Counted from the first letter of the stretch, positions 1 through 13,947 are shown. The stretch: DNA of 64,000 nucleotides from Orbilia blumenaviensis (GCA_036872755.1 JAVHNS010000006.1:1178001-1242000), one strand, 5' to 3'. Program-made: numbers and translations. Notes: generated from the sequence alone by a model not told the origin.

Positions 1-3000
1 CTTTGGGGCAATGGTATGGCTGACATAGGGTCGATGAGGCGTCGGGGTGGCTGATTCGGATCTATGTTTGCTAATGGATTTGAATTTGGGAAGGTGTTGT
101 TTTCGTTGTATATTTTTATAGGAACAATCGCGCAGTGCTTGCACCCAAAGGTTACCAATTTTTGTGCCCACCGATTTCCCTATTTTTATTAAATTGCAAT
201 GAAAATTAGCTAGTTGGGATTATCGAGGATGGTGTGCAAAATCGGTCGAAGTTTAGTCGCAGAAAGGTAAATATTATGAGGCTATCAGCGAAGCGCCCGT
301 CTATTTGAATGCCTGCGGCGCTATAATATGGCCGAGCTAGGGAATAGATATATGTTTAAATTTGAATGATTAGGTCTTCATGATCGGGTTGCTTCAACAC
401 TAGTCTGGGACCGAGACTCCTTCAACATACCTACGCAGCCTTTAAGATTTCTGTATGGAAAAGGCCCGATTAGGTACGTTGTAGTGAACTACCACAAAGA
501 TTTTCAAGGTAAAATATCTGTATTTTGGAAGCCGATAATTAAAAGAGATACTTGGATCTAAACTATAATAAGATGCCCGGCTTGGTCATTCGTGAGAAGC
601 CTACGAGCACAAGCGTACTGTGCTATAAGGAGGTAACGGGTAGCTTAGTTGGCGATTGGAGAGCTCGGCTTTTTGCTGAATGCGGTGGTCTTTACAAGGT
701 GGAAGGTCGACTTAAGCTCGTTGTCTGAGCCGCTAAAACAAATATCGGGGCCGAAACGACTTTACAGGCGAAGTTGGAGTGGGAATTTTCATCGAGAGTA
801 ACGGAGGCAGCGAACGCCGGCGTCGCCTTGACCAAGTAATTTTGTATAATTTTGTCCGTCGGAGGAATATTCGGCCAAACGTCACTCCATATCGGGTCTG
901 CCGGCGCCCGCAGCGGACCAATTGTGGCAATATATGTTTGAAAATGGTATTGTATTGGCTATTAAACAAGTACTCATCTAGGTATATATGTAAATACATA
1001 TGTTTTGAGTGGTTTTAAATTTTGAAAGCCTTCAATCACTAGCTTTGCACGAGAGATATAGCACCAGCTAGCGTGTTGAGACCGTGATGTTTGGAGTTTG
1101 CCTCGGCATCTAGACCTGGCCCCTGTAATACGATTAGGCCCTTCTGAGACTCATGCATCGGAGTTCCCTAAACCTAAAATATATACATGACGTCAAATTT
1201 AGAGATGCCATTTTCGTATCCTTGTTCAACTTGCGGTGCTATAATACGAAATATAATTAGGGAATTATGTTTGTTAGCAAAACTATGTAGTATCTTCTAC
1301 TGTGACATCTGGCCAATATCATGTTATCAATATGTTCCGTTTCAAGGGTACTTGGTTTGAGAACGGAACGGGATGCACTGAACAGGCCACAGTTCGAGGT
1401 TACTCTACCAGCGTTGTTTAAGCTTAAATTGCAATTGATTATTTGATAGGCTCGACATCGTACGACTTTCCAAAATGGGTCGGCCAGTCGGAGTTTTATT
1501 TACGTGTAGGTCACCGATTCTTCGGCTACGGCTTGATCCGGACCCAAAACAGTGGAACTGATGTGTTTTTTTTTTTACGTAGGTCTACGTATGAATAGGT
1601 TGACACAGTATAATTGAGAGATTGAGTGGCCATTTCGGATTACCAAAACGATGTATCGATATACAGGGTGCCTATGTCTATTCTAAGCCTCATCACAACC
1701 GGCGGATATTTGCCCGGAGTCCGACGTCGACCAGGTTTCTTATTCTTCCCGTATCATGGTTGCAATCGCACCTCGGTCTAGCTACCATTTTGTAGGTGTT
1801 TTTGGCTGGCGGGATCTAGCTCTTAAGCTTAGCATGCGCATGCCATTTATGTTAAATTATACTGATAAGCTAGTTTTATATGCCTATGGCGCTCAATACA
1901 TAATAGAAAGTACATTGGAGTATGCACATATATATATCAAGGTCACATCGTTGGGACGAGCTCCTTGGAGGCTACGCGTACTATCTAGTGTGCCTATTCA
2001 ATAACCGGCTTCGCCGTGTTTGGCCTATGCGACAAGGCGCTCAAGTACCTAAGTACTTATATCATTGAATTGAATGAGTGTGATTAACAACAACACGCTT
2101 CCAACAGGGCTAATTTTCTCTGTAGTACGGCGTGGCCGAATGCAGCTGCAGAATATATCTTGTTAATTATGATTAAAGGGTTGTAGGGGCTCCCGAACCT
2201 GACTTTTTTTTTTTTTTACAGTTTGGGATATTATGATCGAGGCTCTTCACGAGTGTTCTTGGTTTATTAAGTGAGCCATGCATGTGTAGTATAACTCGAT
2301 CAATCGATCAAGGAATCTAAATGGGAACATTCTAGTTCCTATCCCAGTCTCAGGAGCTGGCAATGCTAGGCTGCTAGTCTTCTCGGGGGTCGTTTGGGTA
2401 CCGAAGTTTAAGCTAGCCAAGGGTGCCTAGTGATGTTGCTTAACTAGCTAGCATAAAGCATTGGAGCGATACTAGCAGGAAGTAACATAGCGACTTGGAT
2501 TCGTTCCTTCTTTAAGATACATTGCGAGTACTCCGCGAGCCCTGCCCATCCGCAGTGTTTCAAATACTATAAAATCAAACAATAACGTACTTCCTGCATG
2601 CCAATCTGCCTATTCGGAGTAGAATCCGTAGTTGTCATTAAGCTATTGTATAACCACCACGAGGTGTTAAAATTATATTGAAACATGTCATTCCCCCCTA
2701 ACTGTGGCCTGTTGGATCCGATGGTTTCGTCAGGCAAGTGACACATGGTTATTGGGAGAACCCATGCATATTGTGTGAAAAGAGAGTGTTCAGTGAGCTG
2801 CGGATGGACCGGTGAGATTCATTGCGATAAACCTAGCATTTGCATGCACCTGGCGCACAGGCACAATTATCGCCGCAATTGCAGGTGGGGTTGCCGCAAC
2901 CACCGAGCATTTTGATTTGGTTCTAGAACTCGCATATTAGTTATTTGCTTTACACTGATGATTGTGGGCATTTCCCGGTTCGATATGAACTTACGAGAGT

Positions 3001-4307
3001 TGGGGAGAATAAGTTTTACGGCCTTTGATTTCTGTTGTGCTTGAATATATCAGAGAGCTCGACCTTTATAGGCGACTCCAGGAGTAAGGGGAAATGGAGA
3101 GAGATGACGCTCTATGCGGGGTAATGGATACTTAAGTTATATATATATGGTCACAATTTTCAGCCGTAGATTTGTAGGTTGAGCTTAGTGGTTGAGCTAG
3201 AACTCTTCTTCCCAAATGCATCGTGTTGCAGAATCAGATGCTAAGTGCGACCTTCACCCACTCGGCGTCGACGCACCAGTGCGTCCTGCATGAGCAAATC
3301 AGGTATTGGCAATAGGCTTAGTCTCCGACACCTATTCAATGCTGACGTAAAAGACGGCAAATACCACTCGCTTGTAATTTCCGTTCTATAAGACAAAGCA
3401 AATAATATATTCAAGTAACTAGCTTGCCTTGAACTCCCATTAGCTACCCCAGATATGCAGCATGTTGACATGCATGGGCCCATAAGGGTTGACACTATTT
3501 TTCCTGGAATAGGACTCAACAGTCCACAATAGACAAAATGTTTTAAGTAAATTGAACGAAAATCCCGAATTGCACTCACCTTCGTCGAACCTTTCCATTG
3601 GGATGTCGGGGGTCCCCTAGAAGGTTGTACACGGTATGTTCGGCCAAATTCGTACGAAGCCGAGGCATAACAGGCATGCATGGATTCGAGTACTGCATTG
3701 GGAGCTGCCTTGTTCCGGTTGGAATTACGGCAATCAATACAGCCCGAAAGCGTCGGCTTTGGAGCAACATTCTACAGTCCCGCCGAAAAAAGACATCCCT
3801 GCGTTAAGCAGACCCTTACGGGTTCTCACCAAGCTTGAGGGTTATAAAGGCTCTGTATCCAATGGTCTAACTTGGATTTGTGGATGTCGCACTAGTTTTA
3901 CCCCGCGAACCTCAGATTCGGATTAATCCACCAACACATACGTCAAGACGCCGTGATATCGAGTTAACGTTAACCACCAGCATTTTATTAAGCCACGCAT
4001 TTCAGCCAGCGAGATCCTACGCCCAATTTACCCCTCTAATATTTAATTTACAAAAGATATATAGGCTTCAAGGTCATTTTACTGAGTGCATGCACATGCA
4101 CAAGCTAAACTTGGTCTCATATTTACACTTTTTTTACGCAATTTGACCAACACAACTTAGACAAGCCATTACACCTGCAGGAGCACACCCTATTGACCAA
4201 GCCAAAAAAACCATTGCCATTTTGCACAGCTAGACAACAGTCATATTAGTTTTAGCTCCGGGTTTAAGCCGAATACACTCGCCGGTTCGATACTTTAAAC
4301 ATAAAAA
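1..4307. other. gene-free spacer
   Basis: No open frame here shows a recognisable domain, signal peptide or believable exon chain. Short frames at 779-1018, 1756-2004 and 3241-3681 occur on one or both strands with random-looking composition. The stretch holds several short T tracts (for example near 1567-1576 and 2204-2217) and AT-rich sequence. I see no tRNA-like or repeat structure. Confidence 0.6.
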
Positions 4308-7300
4308 ATGGCTACGGCGTCAGAAAAATGCCCAGTCCATTCACAACAGGGTGTGGGGGGTTATACCTCTTGGTTGCCGTCATTCGGCCAGTCTGCGACT
4401 TGCCCGTTCGCGAAGGATGCACCGGAGGGGACCGAATGCCCTGTGTCTAAAAAAATGAAGGAGATTAAACCAATTCCTGGTCCTCCGGGACTACCTATCG
4501 TTGGAAATATATTTGATATAGATCTCATTACCCCGTTAAAGACACTCGAAGGGTTTGCAGACCAGTATGGTAAGACTTTTTTGAGGACCTATTCATTACA
4601 GTAGAAAGAGCGATACTCAAGTATTTAAATATACAGGCCCGATCTATAAGCTTAAGTTGGGAGGCCGAGACGTTCTGATTGTCAGTTCGTGGGAGCTCAT
4701 CCATGAGTGCTGCGATGAAAAACGATTTGCGAAACAGGTTGCGGGGGGGCTGGAGCAGGTTAGAAATGGAGTCGGAGATGGACTATTTACGGCATATACA
4801 GGAGAGGAGAACTGGGGGATTGCACATAGAATTCTCATACCAGCTTTTGGGCCTTTGACAATTCGAGGGATGTTTGATGGTGAGTTTTCTATACGTCTTT
4901 GGACCCAATCGATTCGAAGAAGGCTTTCGAAGGCTAACCTTAGACTATTTTCGATAGAAATGGCCGATTTGGCGAACCAGTTGGCGTTAAAATGGGCACG
5001 CCTGCCTTCTGGTACCTCTGTTGATGCATCAGAAGATTTCACTCGCTTGACCCTCGATACTATCGCACTTTGCGCTATGGGCGCCCGCTTCAATTCTTTC
5101 TATACGGAAAACCAGCACCCATTTGTCGATGCAATGGTCGAATTTCTTACTGAGTCCGGAAATCGTGGTCGACGGTTACCTGCTATGAATATGATACCTA
5201 CCCGTGCGAGCGAAGCATATTTCAAAGATATTGAGTTGATGAAGCGGGTAGCATATGACCTTCTGAAAGAGAGAAGGGATAATCCATCAGACAAAAGAGA
5301 TTTGCTGAATGCTATGATTAACGGCAAAGATCCACAGACTGGGAGAGGGTTGACAGATGAACTCATTGTCAATAATATGATAACGTTCCTAATTGCTGGT
5401 AAGATCCTATGTCCTTCATCACAATACGATAGGTGAATGGGGCTCACAGAGAGTTGGTTACACAGGCCACGAAACAACATCTGGAACCCTTGCTTTCACA
5501 ATGTATAATCTGCTCAGGAATCCGCAGACATACAAGAAGCTCCAAGAAGAAATCGACCGGGTTGTTGGACGAGAAACAGTTAATCTTGAGCATCTCGCGA
5601 AATTGCCATACACTAATGCCGTCCTTCGCGAAACCCTACGGTTGAGCTCTCCAATCACTGCCATTGGGGTTCGCCCGCATCCCTTCGAAAATCACGAGGA
5701 CCCCATCCTTCTCAACGGACAGTATCAGGTCGGCCACGATCAGTCTATACTACTATTGATTAAAAAAATGCACAAGGACCCGGCTGTTTATGGGTCTGAC
5801 GCCAATGAATACAAACCAGAGCGAATGCTTGACGAGCCGTTTAACAAATTGCCACCTGATGCGTGGAAACCTTTCGGAAATGGAATGAGGGCCTGCATCG
5901 GACGCCCATTTGCTTGGCAGGAGATGCTCATCGTCATGGTTGTGCTGTTTCAGAATTTTGACTTTTATATGGCAGACTCAGGATACCAACTTTCGATTAA
6001 GCAAAATCTCACCATAAAACCCAAGGACTTCCGCCTGAAATCTAAACTAAGGCATGGCCTTACACCGATTACCCTTCAGCATTTCCTCGGAGGCGGTGGG
6101 CAACCAAATCAGATAGACGTAAAGAGGGACGCGCTGAAGAATGGCACCCAAGACGACACAGATGACCCTACGAAACAACCCATGCACATATTCTACGGCA
6201 GCAACACGGGTACATGTGAAGCCTTCGCAAACCGTCTCGCACTAGATGCCTCAACTCGAGGTTTCAAAGCCAAGGTCGAGGTGTTGGATGCTGCAGCCAA
6301 GAGCCTACCTAAGGATGGGCCGGTAGTAATTATCACAGCTAGTTTTGAGGGACAACCCCCAGATAACGCTACGCACTTCTATGAATGGATCAAATCCTGT
6401 AAGGGCGAGGAGGCAAAGGGCATTAGGTTTGCGGTTTTTGGATGCGGTCACCACGATTGGGCTTCGACGTACCAACGTATCCCGACCCAGTGTGACGAGT
6501 TCTTAGGTAGTCTAGGGGGTGAACGCCTGTGCGAAAGAGGCTCCGCGGATGCGGGTGCAGGGGACATGTTCCAAGATTTCGGGAACTGGGTTGATGAGAA
6601 GTTTTGGCCCTCCCTCGGGGATATGAGGGGCGATCAGCCTAATGTGACCAAAACAGGTCTCAAGGTGTCCGTCTTTGTTGAGAATCGGCCGACGGTTCTT
6701 GGACAGAATTTGAAAACTGGGGTGGTGGTTGAGAATAGAAAACTGACAACTGAGGATGTTCCAGAAAAAAGGCATCTAGAGGTAAAATTGCCGACTGAGT
6801 ATTCGTATAAGGTCGGGGATTACCTTGCAGTCCTTCCGACGAACCATGAATCTGCAGTAAAACGAGCTATGAGAAGGTTCTCTCTTCCCTGGGATGCAGC
6901 GCTGAAAATTACATCCGACATGCCGACTACACTCCCAACCGATACCACTATCTCTGCAGGGGACCTACTCTCATCCTATGTGGAATTATCACAACCAGCC
7001 ACGAAACGCGATATCACTGTTATGGCTGGTTACTGTGATGATAAAATAAAGGGCGAGATTCTAGAGCTTGCGAACGATGTAGGCAGATTCGGAAGGGAGA
7101 TTTCACAGCCTAGGATATCGGCTCTCGACTTCCTGGAAAAGTATCCTATGATCCAAATACCAATCGGCGACTATCTTGCTATGCTTCCACCAATGAGAAT
7201 ACGTCAATACTCGATTTCATCTTCCCCTCTTTCCAGTCCAGCAAGCTGCACACTGACTTACAGCGTTCTCAACGAGCCCTCATTGGCGGACTCAGACCGC

Positions 7301-7888
7301 AAGCATCTTGGTGTTGCATCCAACTACCTCTCGTCTCTGGAGAAGGGGGATAAAGTTCAGGTTTCAATTCGAAATTCTCATGGCGGGTTCAGTTTGCCTT
7401 TGGACATTGCTGCTGTCCCAATTATAATGATTGCTGCGGGCTCCGGGCTTGCACCATTCCGTGGCTTTATTATGGAACGCGCTGCTCAGAAAGCCGCAGG
7501 GCGGGAGTTGGCACCAGCAATGCTATTCTTTGGCTGCAAGCACCCAGAGAAGGATAGCCTCTACCCTGATGAACTCAAGGAATGGTCTGAAATGGGCGCA
7601 GTTGATGTCCGCTTTGCTTATAGCCGGGCTCCTGAGCGTAGTGAAGGGTGTAAGCACGTCCAAGATCGCCTATGGCATGATCGAGAGGACGCCCTTAAAC
7701 TGTTTGCTGACAAAGGAAAGATCTTTGTCTGCGGTAGTAGGGATGTTGGAAGTGGTGTTAAGGAAATGTGCAAGAAGATCTACAAAGATGGAAAGGAAAA
7801 GGAGGGGAAGACGGTAAGCGACGAGGATGTAGAGGAATGGTTTGAAGGGTTAGGAAAGGAACGGTTCGCCACGGATGTATTCGCATAG
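4308..7888 (+). CDS. CYP505-type self-sufficient cytochrome P450:NADPH-P450 reductase fusion
   Basis: This is a single-chain monooxygenase in which a heme domain is fused to its own FMN/FAD/NADPH reductase. Characterised relatives (fungal P450foxy, bacterial BM3) hydroxylate fatty acids near the omega end. The exon model is 4308-4569, 4637-4879, 4958-5398 and 5466-7888, giving about 1122 residues, the usual family length. The third intron model removes 78 in-frame bases that otherwise interrupt the conserved GMFDEMADLANQL stretch. Visible motifs are PGPPGLPIVGN after a roughly 60-residue soluble N-terminus with no membrane anchor, the I-helix AGHETTSGT, ETLR of the K-helix, and heme loop FGNGMRACIGRP (Cys near residue 459). 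After a linker come the FMN-binding YGSNTGTCEAFAN (near residue 558), the FAD motif RQYSISSSP, and NADPH-binding GSGLAPFRGF and CGS near the C-terminus. It probably acts in the cytosol. No tailoring cluster surrounds it. The substrate is inferred from the family only. Confidence 0.95.
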
Positions 7889-8680
7889 TTTAAGTTCACC
7901 CCGGCTGTATGCTTTGTGCCTAGAAAAGAAATATTAGCTACGGAGCTAAATTCATTGAGCTATTTCCTGTGAATTATCCTGGTTCGAACCTTGATCTAAT
8001 TCTGAGCATCGGCCCAGGGTTGTTATATTCTCTACTTGTTTTGCCCTCATCCTCTCAACCTTATCGCCGTTCTCGTCCTGACCAAACGAATCGGGCCCAG
8101 CGTTCTAAGTATATAGGAAGGTTCGGAATATTCTCTCGCTCTTCTAGAGGGAATAGAGTATCGCTAGCTACCATATTTTTAGATTTACGCGTGTGTTAAC
8201 AGTCCGTACACGGGTTGCATTGGGCTTGCTTGCACGGGCTTGGAACCTTTACGGGCGCAACTCATCTATCATGACTTTGGTGTTGTTTTTTCTCTTTCCA
8301 AACCATAACGGATATACATGCGTATAACGCCCGGGGACTTCTTTAATTTCTAGCTTGCTTGGGCTTATTAGAATCCTTGAACGGAGACAAAATTGTTCAA
8401 GCTAGGAAGGTAGTTTCCTATGTTATCTATAGGGGTTGGGCTCTTATTGTTTGACTACAGCTTGAGCTAGAGTCCATGCTGTATACTGCAAGCCGTATCG
8501 ATACTTGTCGTCTCTCGGCCATATGTAGAAATCTATAAAGAGGTGGGCAGAGCGATCTCATTCGGAAACATTGGTATCCCTCTCAAAATCAAGATTCCGG
8601 TGCCAAAATTTAAAGCTGCAGTCAGCCGTCATTTAAACAACTTGCGACGCCCCCGATATCTATTTGTCTAAGTTTTTAAT
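7889..8680. other. intergenic spacer and putative promoter of the 8681 gene
   Basis: No coding content is supported here. The first part should contain the 3' UTR of the P450 fusion gene. A TATAAAG box-like sequence at 8534-8540 lies about 145 bases upstream of the next start codon. Confidence 0.5.
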
Positions 8681-9244
8681 ATGAAATCAATCGTCTCATT
8701 TTTTGCCTTCGCTATCGCAGCATCGGCTGTGGTCATCCCATTTAAAGCAAATTCAGATCCTTTTTCGCTCGCCATAGTTTCTAGTGGAACCGAGTATGAT
8801 GGAGTTTACATCGCGGGTGTCATCCAGGGTGAAGCGTATAGTGCGGCAACCATCTCTTCAGTGCCCGACAAAAACTTTTACTTCGAGAAACGTTCTGGTG
8901 GTGGGATTCTTTATCACAATGTTCCAATGTTTGGTTCGTCTTTTGGAGGAGACCTCGAACTTTCACTGGCTGCTACATTTCCTAAAACCATTCTCCCTGG
9001 TCAACATCTAAAAGCAATGACCTTCCAACTAAAACACGACGCAACGGGTGTGGCGATTGTCGATACTGCGATTGGCTTTGATAACGAAGGCTTTTTAACC
9101 TATGGGGGGAAGAGAAATCTTTGGTATATCTGTACGGATGGAAGGAACAAGATCAATGGGGAGAAATATACTGCGCTAGAACTATTGGTCGGCGCAAAAC
9201 CATTCGACCCATCATGTACTATGGTCGACATTGTGAAACAGTGA
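8681..9244 (+). CDS. small secreted protein, possibly PhiA-like cell-wall protein
   Basis: An intronless 187-residue frame begins with a clear signal peptide (MKSIVSFFAFAIAASAVV) and contains no later membrane segment. The start is favoured because the signal peptide follows directly and a TATAAAG box lies about 145 bases upstream. The mature part is rich in Gly, Ser, Phe and Val. It ends with a WYIC...DG segment and a final Cys near the C-terminus, the spacing loosely seen in fungal PhiA-type cell-wall or conidiation proteins (a lone WxxC and a terminal Cys that could form one disulfide). That family link is only an impression and could be wrong. Otherwise this is an unrecognised secreted protein. 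It stands alone between the P450 fusion and the carboxypeptidase. Confidence 0.7.
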   Translation: MKSIVSFFAFAIAASAVVIPFKANSDPFSLAIVSSGTEYDGVYIAGVIQGEAYSAATISSVPDKNFYFEKRSGGGILYHNVPMFGSSFGGDLELSLAATFPKTILPGQHLKAMTFQLKHDATGVAIVDTAIGFDNEGFLTYGGKRNLWYICTDGRNKINGEKYTALELLVGAKPFDPSCTMVDIVKQ

Positions 9245-12200
9245 AGGTAATTGGACAGGGTATATTATCGGTCTTTATCCTAATTCTTAGATTCAAAGGC
9301 ATGTCTAAGGTTAAATTCGATAAAGGGCTAGTCTAACCTAATGCCATTCGGGCTGCTTCTAAACATTTACTCCAAATTCCATATTCCTTTTCATATTTTC
9401 TTACCTAATCAGATAGAGTTTAATGGCGGATGATCCCTTCACGAATTTAAGTTGTTGACAGGTCTGCGAGACCAAGTTATGATACAAATAACCTCTAAAT
9501 TCCGGTCCCAGGTTTATTAAATGCCAGTACGCGTAGGCCTAAGCTTGTACGTCGCGTATATTGAAACAGTTATAAAGCACTATATACCCATGGCTCATAT
9601 GCACACCTGGCTAACCCTGAAGTTTTCGAACTATGGCAATCTCAGTGGTGGTATAGCGTTTGCAAGTGTTAGCACTTAGTGATTCATGCGGGTCAGTCCG
9701 GGAGACTGCTCTCGAGCTCTCGTCCTCATATTTTTGCATCAAGTCAGACACGAATAGCGGAATAACTGTGCAAGAGAAGATTCGAAGCAGTAATGCGCTT
9801 TCCGGTCGGCAACATATATGCAAAAAACTATGTAAAATTTATCCGAGCAGCTGGTGTCTGAGATGGAGGCCAACCCAGGGTGTACGTAGTCTAGTCCTAG
9901 ACGCCAGTCGGCCACAAGTATCCTAGGTTCTTATAAACCCCGAACCTGGAACCTCAATTATATTTCGAAAAGTCTCGAGATTTCAGGGTGGTGTGATTTC
10001 CATGGATATCGCACATGTACCCAAGCGCCTAGACCATAAGTATAAAACAAGTCCAGCAAAAGTAGTCGGGTATATTGCAGGAACCTTGTAATACTTCTGA
10101 TTACCCTATTGTTGGGGGTAAATTCTACTAAAAGAGTTAGAGGGAGTCGGAACCAAGACGGCCTTATCTGGCAACCTAGTTAGCAATGCAATCAAGTCCG
10201 TAGGATTTTATTGAATTCATATCTTATCACGAAAGTTGCAGCGAACCCAAATATAAACTACTATAGAAACCTGTGTAACCTACACCTTGTATGTGTCGCC
10301 GCATTAAGTAGTTGCCAAAATAGGTATTTTTCTAAAAACATTTCGGCCCGGCACTCGCTGATCTGTGTGGATCACCACCAGCAGCAGCCACATAACTCCC
10401 GCTAACTTGCAATTAAATTGCAACACGATTCAAACGTGGCTCCCGATCCTGTGTCACGCACCTGCGTCCTTCTATACGCCTACTAATACACCCTTATGTA
10501 AGCCATATAGTTCCATGTGTATGCGTGTGCATATCTACGATCGGGGCTGGCTTCGGAAATATGAGAGTGCTAATTAGCTATTAAGTATCTTTTCCATGAC
10601 CGCCTGCACTTAAGATATATATCTAGCTAGTATATATATAATATCTTAAGATGTAAGAGCAGTGGCGTATGGCGGTGTCCTGCATTCTCAGCGCAGCGCT
10701 GGGGCCTTTGGGAACAGGTAGACATCGATCAATGCCTGAGCTGGCGAGTGGATGAGCTAAATGGGTAGGATTCATACGTCATAGTTCAATGATAGTCTAA
10801 TGGCGGGTGCAGATGGTCACTGTACTGGCCACTAACATGCCGTCAGATCCTCTGCCTGTTTCTGGAAGGACAGAATGTATTCCATGGATATCAAGTAGGC
10901 AGGGTGCGTAAATGTTGGATGCCTTAGAGATACAGACAAGCTTTTCCCACCCGTTGGTTACCTACTTGGCAAACAATATCAGCTTCCAAACCAGGTTTAT
11001 CCTCGCAGTGCGCTGAGATTTTACATGCGTCTCTCCAGACGGGCACTGGAAAGGCGTATTTCTACATATCAAGGGAAAAAACCTGGGATTATGATTATAC
11101 ACACACCCGTAATCACATATCTAAAATCAGGACTGGAACACATGCACAGTGCTTTTTATGATCTATAGCGGAATCGGACCTCTTCGAATTGATAAGGGTA
11201 AAGTTGCCCGGAATTCACGATCTTACAAATGATGTTATCAGGTATTGTGCCTTTGGTCTCAAATTATCGCGAAGCGTCAATTAATTGGCCGTTGGTGCTG
11301 GGTGGTCTCCAGATCTTCGCTAGCCCGAATCAGTGGCTCCTATCACAACACAAATTTGATATCGCGTTGCCTGGTTCATATGCATGGCAAATTTGTGGGT
11401 GCATAAACGCTACGCGATATAGATAATCGGGATTGAAATTAGCTATCCTAACTTTATGTCGGTCGATGCTCTTGTAACCCGAGAGGGTCTATCTAGCTAG
11501 CTAAGCTGTATTGATGTAGATAAAACGCTGGGTTTTATCAAGCCTTCGCATTGCATTGCAGGAAGATTCTGAGCGGGGCGTACGTATACTATCATGGCTG
11601 CCTTCTTCGCTAGTTCGAGTTCGTGGCGCCCGCGCCCAACACCCTCGCCGATTGCGACCGTCACCGCTGGTACTACGGTGGCCCAGCGGTTGATTTACGA
11701 CAGGACATCGGCTTGCAGATGCATATTTGGAGGACAATGTGCTCAAGGTACGTATGGAACCCTAGAATCATTTCGGCAGGTAAATCGGATTAGCTTCCGA
11801 CCTTGCAAGGCCTTGCAACAATTTTCGTACAATACCTAGTATCCCGTAGTGATTTAGTGGTTATAACAACCCCAATAAATCAGCTCCCTGTATATATTTC
11901 GGGTAAAATCCTTTAATAATGAATTTTTTGGAAAGTCTGATATATATTGAACTGGCGTTTCACCTCCTCGAATTTCGCCGAATTATGTTTACCCCAGCCG
12001 CACTGACCGCTCTTTTCCGCGCATTGGTAGAGTGTGTGAGGGATCGTGCTCTTGGAATTTCTTGCTCCTCCCTTGTTCCTTCCAGCAACCCATGTTGACT
12101 AACTATTCACGTAATAACGCCATGACCCAAGCCGTTGATATGGGCGTTGATGTTCCAACTTGCCTCTTTCGGTCCTACGGCGAGAGCAGGTATGCAGTCT

Positions 12201-12507
12201 GGCATCAAGTGATATGCTGGCGGCACAATGCAGCTTCCCTCTTTCGGTGAGACAGCTGATCCTTAGAGCAGTTTCACAAGTCTTAACCGATGAAGTGACT
12301 TAACTTAAATCTTTTCAATTGATGGTCAAAGTCACCATGTCCGGGCACCAAAATTCAGATAAGGCGGCGACAGTCCAGACTTTGGATTCTATATAACATG
12401 GCCTATGGCACCTATCTGCTATACCTTTGAAACAGCAATCGTCACAGACCAGCTCCTCACCAGATAGCTTTTCAGCGTTTACTCCTCTCTGGAAACAATT
12501 AGTTAAA
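9245..12507. other. gene-free spacer with a short palindrome and the carboxypeptidase promoter
   Basis: No protein-like frame stands out in this 3.2 kb. It contains an AT-rich inverted repeat at 10609-10650 (listed separately) and several CTAGCTAG-type motifs. A TATATAA box-like element around 12391 lies about 115 bases upstream of the carboxypeptidase start at 12508. Confidence 0.5.
10609..10650. repeat. AT-rich inverted repeat
   Basis: Arms CTTAAGATAT (10609-10618) and ATATCTTAAG (10641-10650) are exact reverse complements. They flank a TA-rich loop that contains CTAGCTAG. It could extrude a cruciform, or be the core of a decayed short inverted-repeat element. No target duplication is visible. 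Confidence 0.5.
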
Positions 12508-13947
12508 ATGTATTTCACCAAGACACAAATTCTCGCAATCCTTGCATTCACAAGCGCCGTGGTCGCTTCGCCTGTCGCATCTGTAAAAAAGGTTAAACAC
12601 TATGGTACTCGTGTTGTTCGTCTAGAAACGCACACCGAGAAAGACATAGCCGTCATTAAGTCTCTAGTCGACGATTTATACCTTGATACGTGGACTCATG
12701 GCTACCAAGTCAATAGCCATGTCGATGTGGCTATTCCGCCAAGTGCGCAGAAAGAGTTCGACAGGATTTCAAAAGAAGCTGGACTAAAGATGGAGACTAT
12801 GCATGAAGATCTCGGGGCCTCTATTGAAGAGGAGTCCCCAGCCACCGTGTCGCTAATGTCCACCAGATCAGCAGCCCAGGCCCAAGCTGGTAAGCATAAA
12901 AAAAAACTCCTTTCATGCCTCGTCTTGTGAAAACTAATGGTTTATGAGATAATACAGGCCCGGATCCAAACTGGTTCACAGCATACCACTCATATGGCTA
13001 CCATCAAACTTACCTCCAGTCCCTAGTCTCAGCATATCCAAATAACGCCGAAATCGTAGTTTCTGGTCAATCTACCGAAGGTAGGGAGATCGTTGGTATT
13101 CACATTTGGGGCAAGAACAAGGGCAAAACAGCCGTTGTGCTTCATAGCAACGTCCACGCTCGAGAGTGGATAACATCAAAAGTCACTGAATACTTCTCCC
13201 TTAAACTATTACAGGGCACCGCCCCGAACGCCACTGCGCCAGTCCCTTCGATGCTTGACAAGTATGATTACTTCATTTTCCCCGTTGTCAACCCGGACGG
13301 ATTTGTCTACAGTCAAACCACAGATAGAATGTGGCGAAAGAATAGATTGACACTCAGTTCCAACTCTTGTATTGGAACCGATGTTAACAGAAACTGGGAC
13401 TACAAATGGAGTTCTTCTGGAGGTGCATCAACGAATCCGTGCGCTCAAGATTTCAAGGGTCTGGCAGCTGGTGATACGGCTGAGTACCGAGGTCTCTCAG
13501 CGTTCATCAAAAACCTGGTTAATACGGTTGGCGTCAAGCTATTCATTGACTACCACTCTTATTCGCAACTGATCTTATCACCATGGGGCTACACATGCGG
13601 TACCCCCGCACCAGATGAAGCTGAACACATGCGTGTCATGAAGAGTAAGAAATATTCCTAAATCGATGATTATAACTACATACTTACGAATTATAATTGT
13701 AGTCTGGGAGGCTGGTATGCGCAGAAGGTACAAGACCTCGTTCACCTACGGACCCTCTTGCACGACCATCTACCCGACCACTGGCGATTCGACTGATTAT
13801 ACTTATGGGGCTCTGAATATCACACACTCTTATTCCGTTGAATTGAGAGATACTGGAAAATACGGCTTTGTTCTTCCGGCGAACCAGATCATCCCAAGTG
13901 GTGAGGAAGCCTTTGATGGATTCCAGGATCTTATTCGGGCCTTGTAG
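12508..13947 (+). CDS. secreted M14A zinc metallocarboxypeptidase
   Basis: This is an extracellular carboxypeptidase A-type enzyme that removes C-terminal residues from peptides. The exons are 12508-12889, 12958-13644 and 13703-13947, giving 437 residues, typical for the fungal family. An upstream in-frame ATG at 12427 exists, but the ATG at 12508 opens directly with a signal peptide (MYFTKTQILAILAFTSAVVA) and is preferred. Residues of about 20-110 look like the inhibitory propeptide. Zinc ligands are in HSNVHAREW (His194, Glu197) and DYHSY (His326). The catalytic Glu is in SVELRDTG (Glu403), and the substrate-binding NPDGF and DVNRNWD motifs are present. The 3' end faces the exopolygalacturonase gene, with 267 bases between stop codons. 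The third-exon start reads IWEAGMRRR, somewhat diverged, so that splice site is the least certain part. Confidence 0.95.

Noticed and set aside
3241..3681. 146-residue minus-strand frame
   Set aside because: Composition is random-looking, frames on the opposite strand overlap, and no domain or splice context was found.
7978..8000. GGTTCGAACC resembling a tRNA T-loop
   Set aside because: It lacks the other tRNA arms at the expected spacing.
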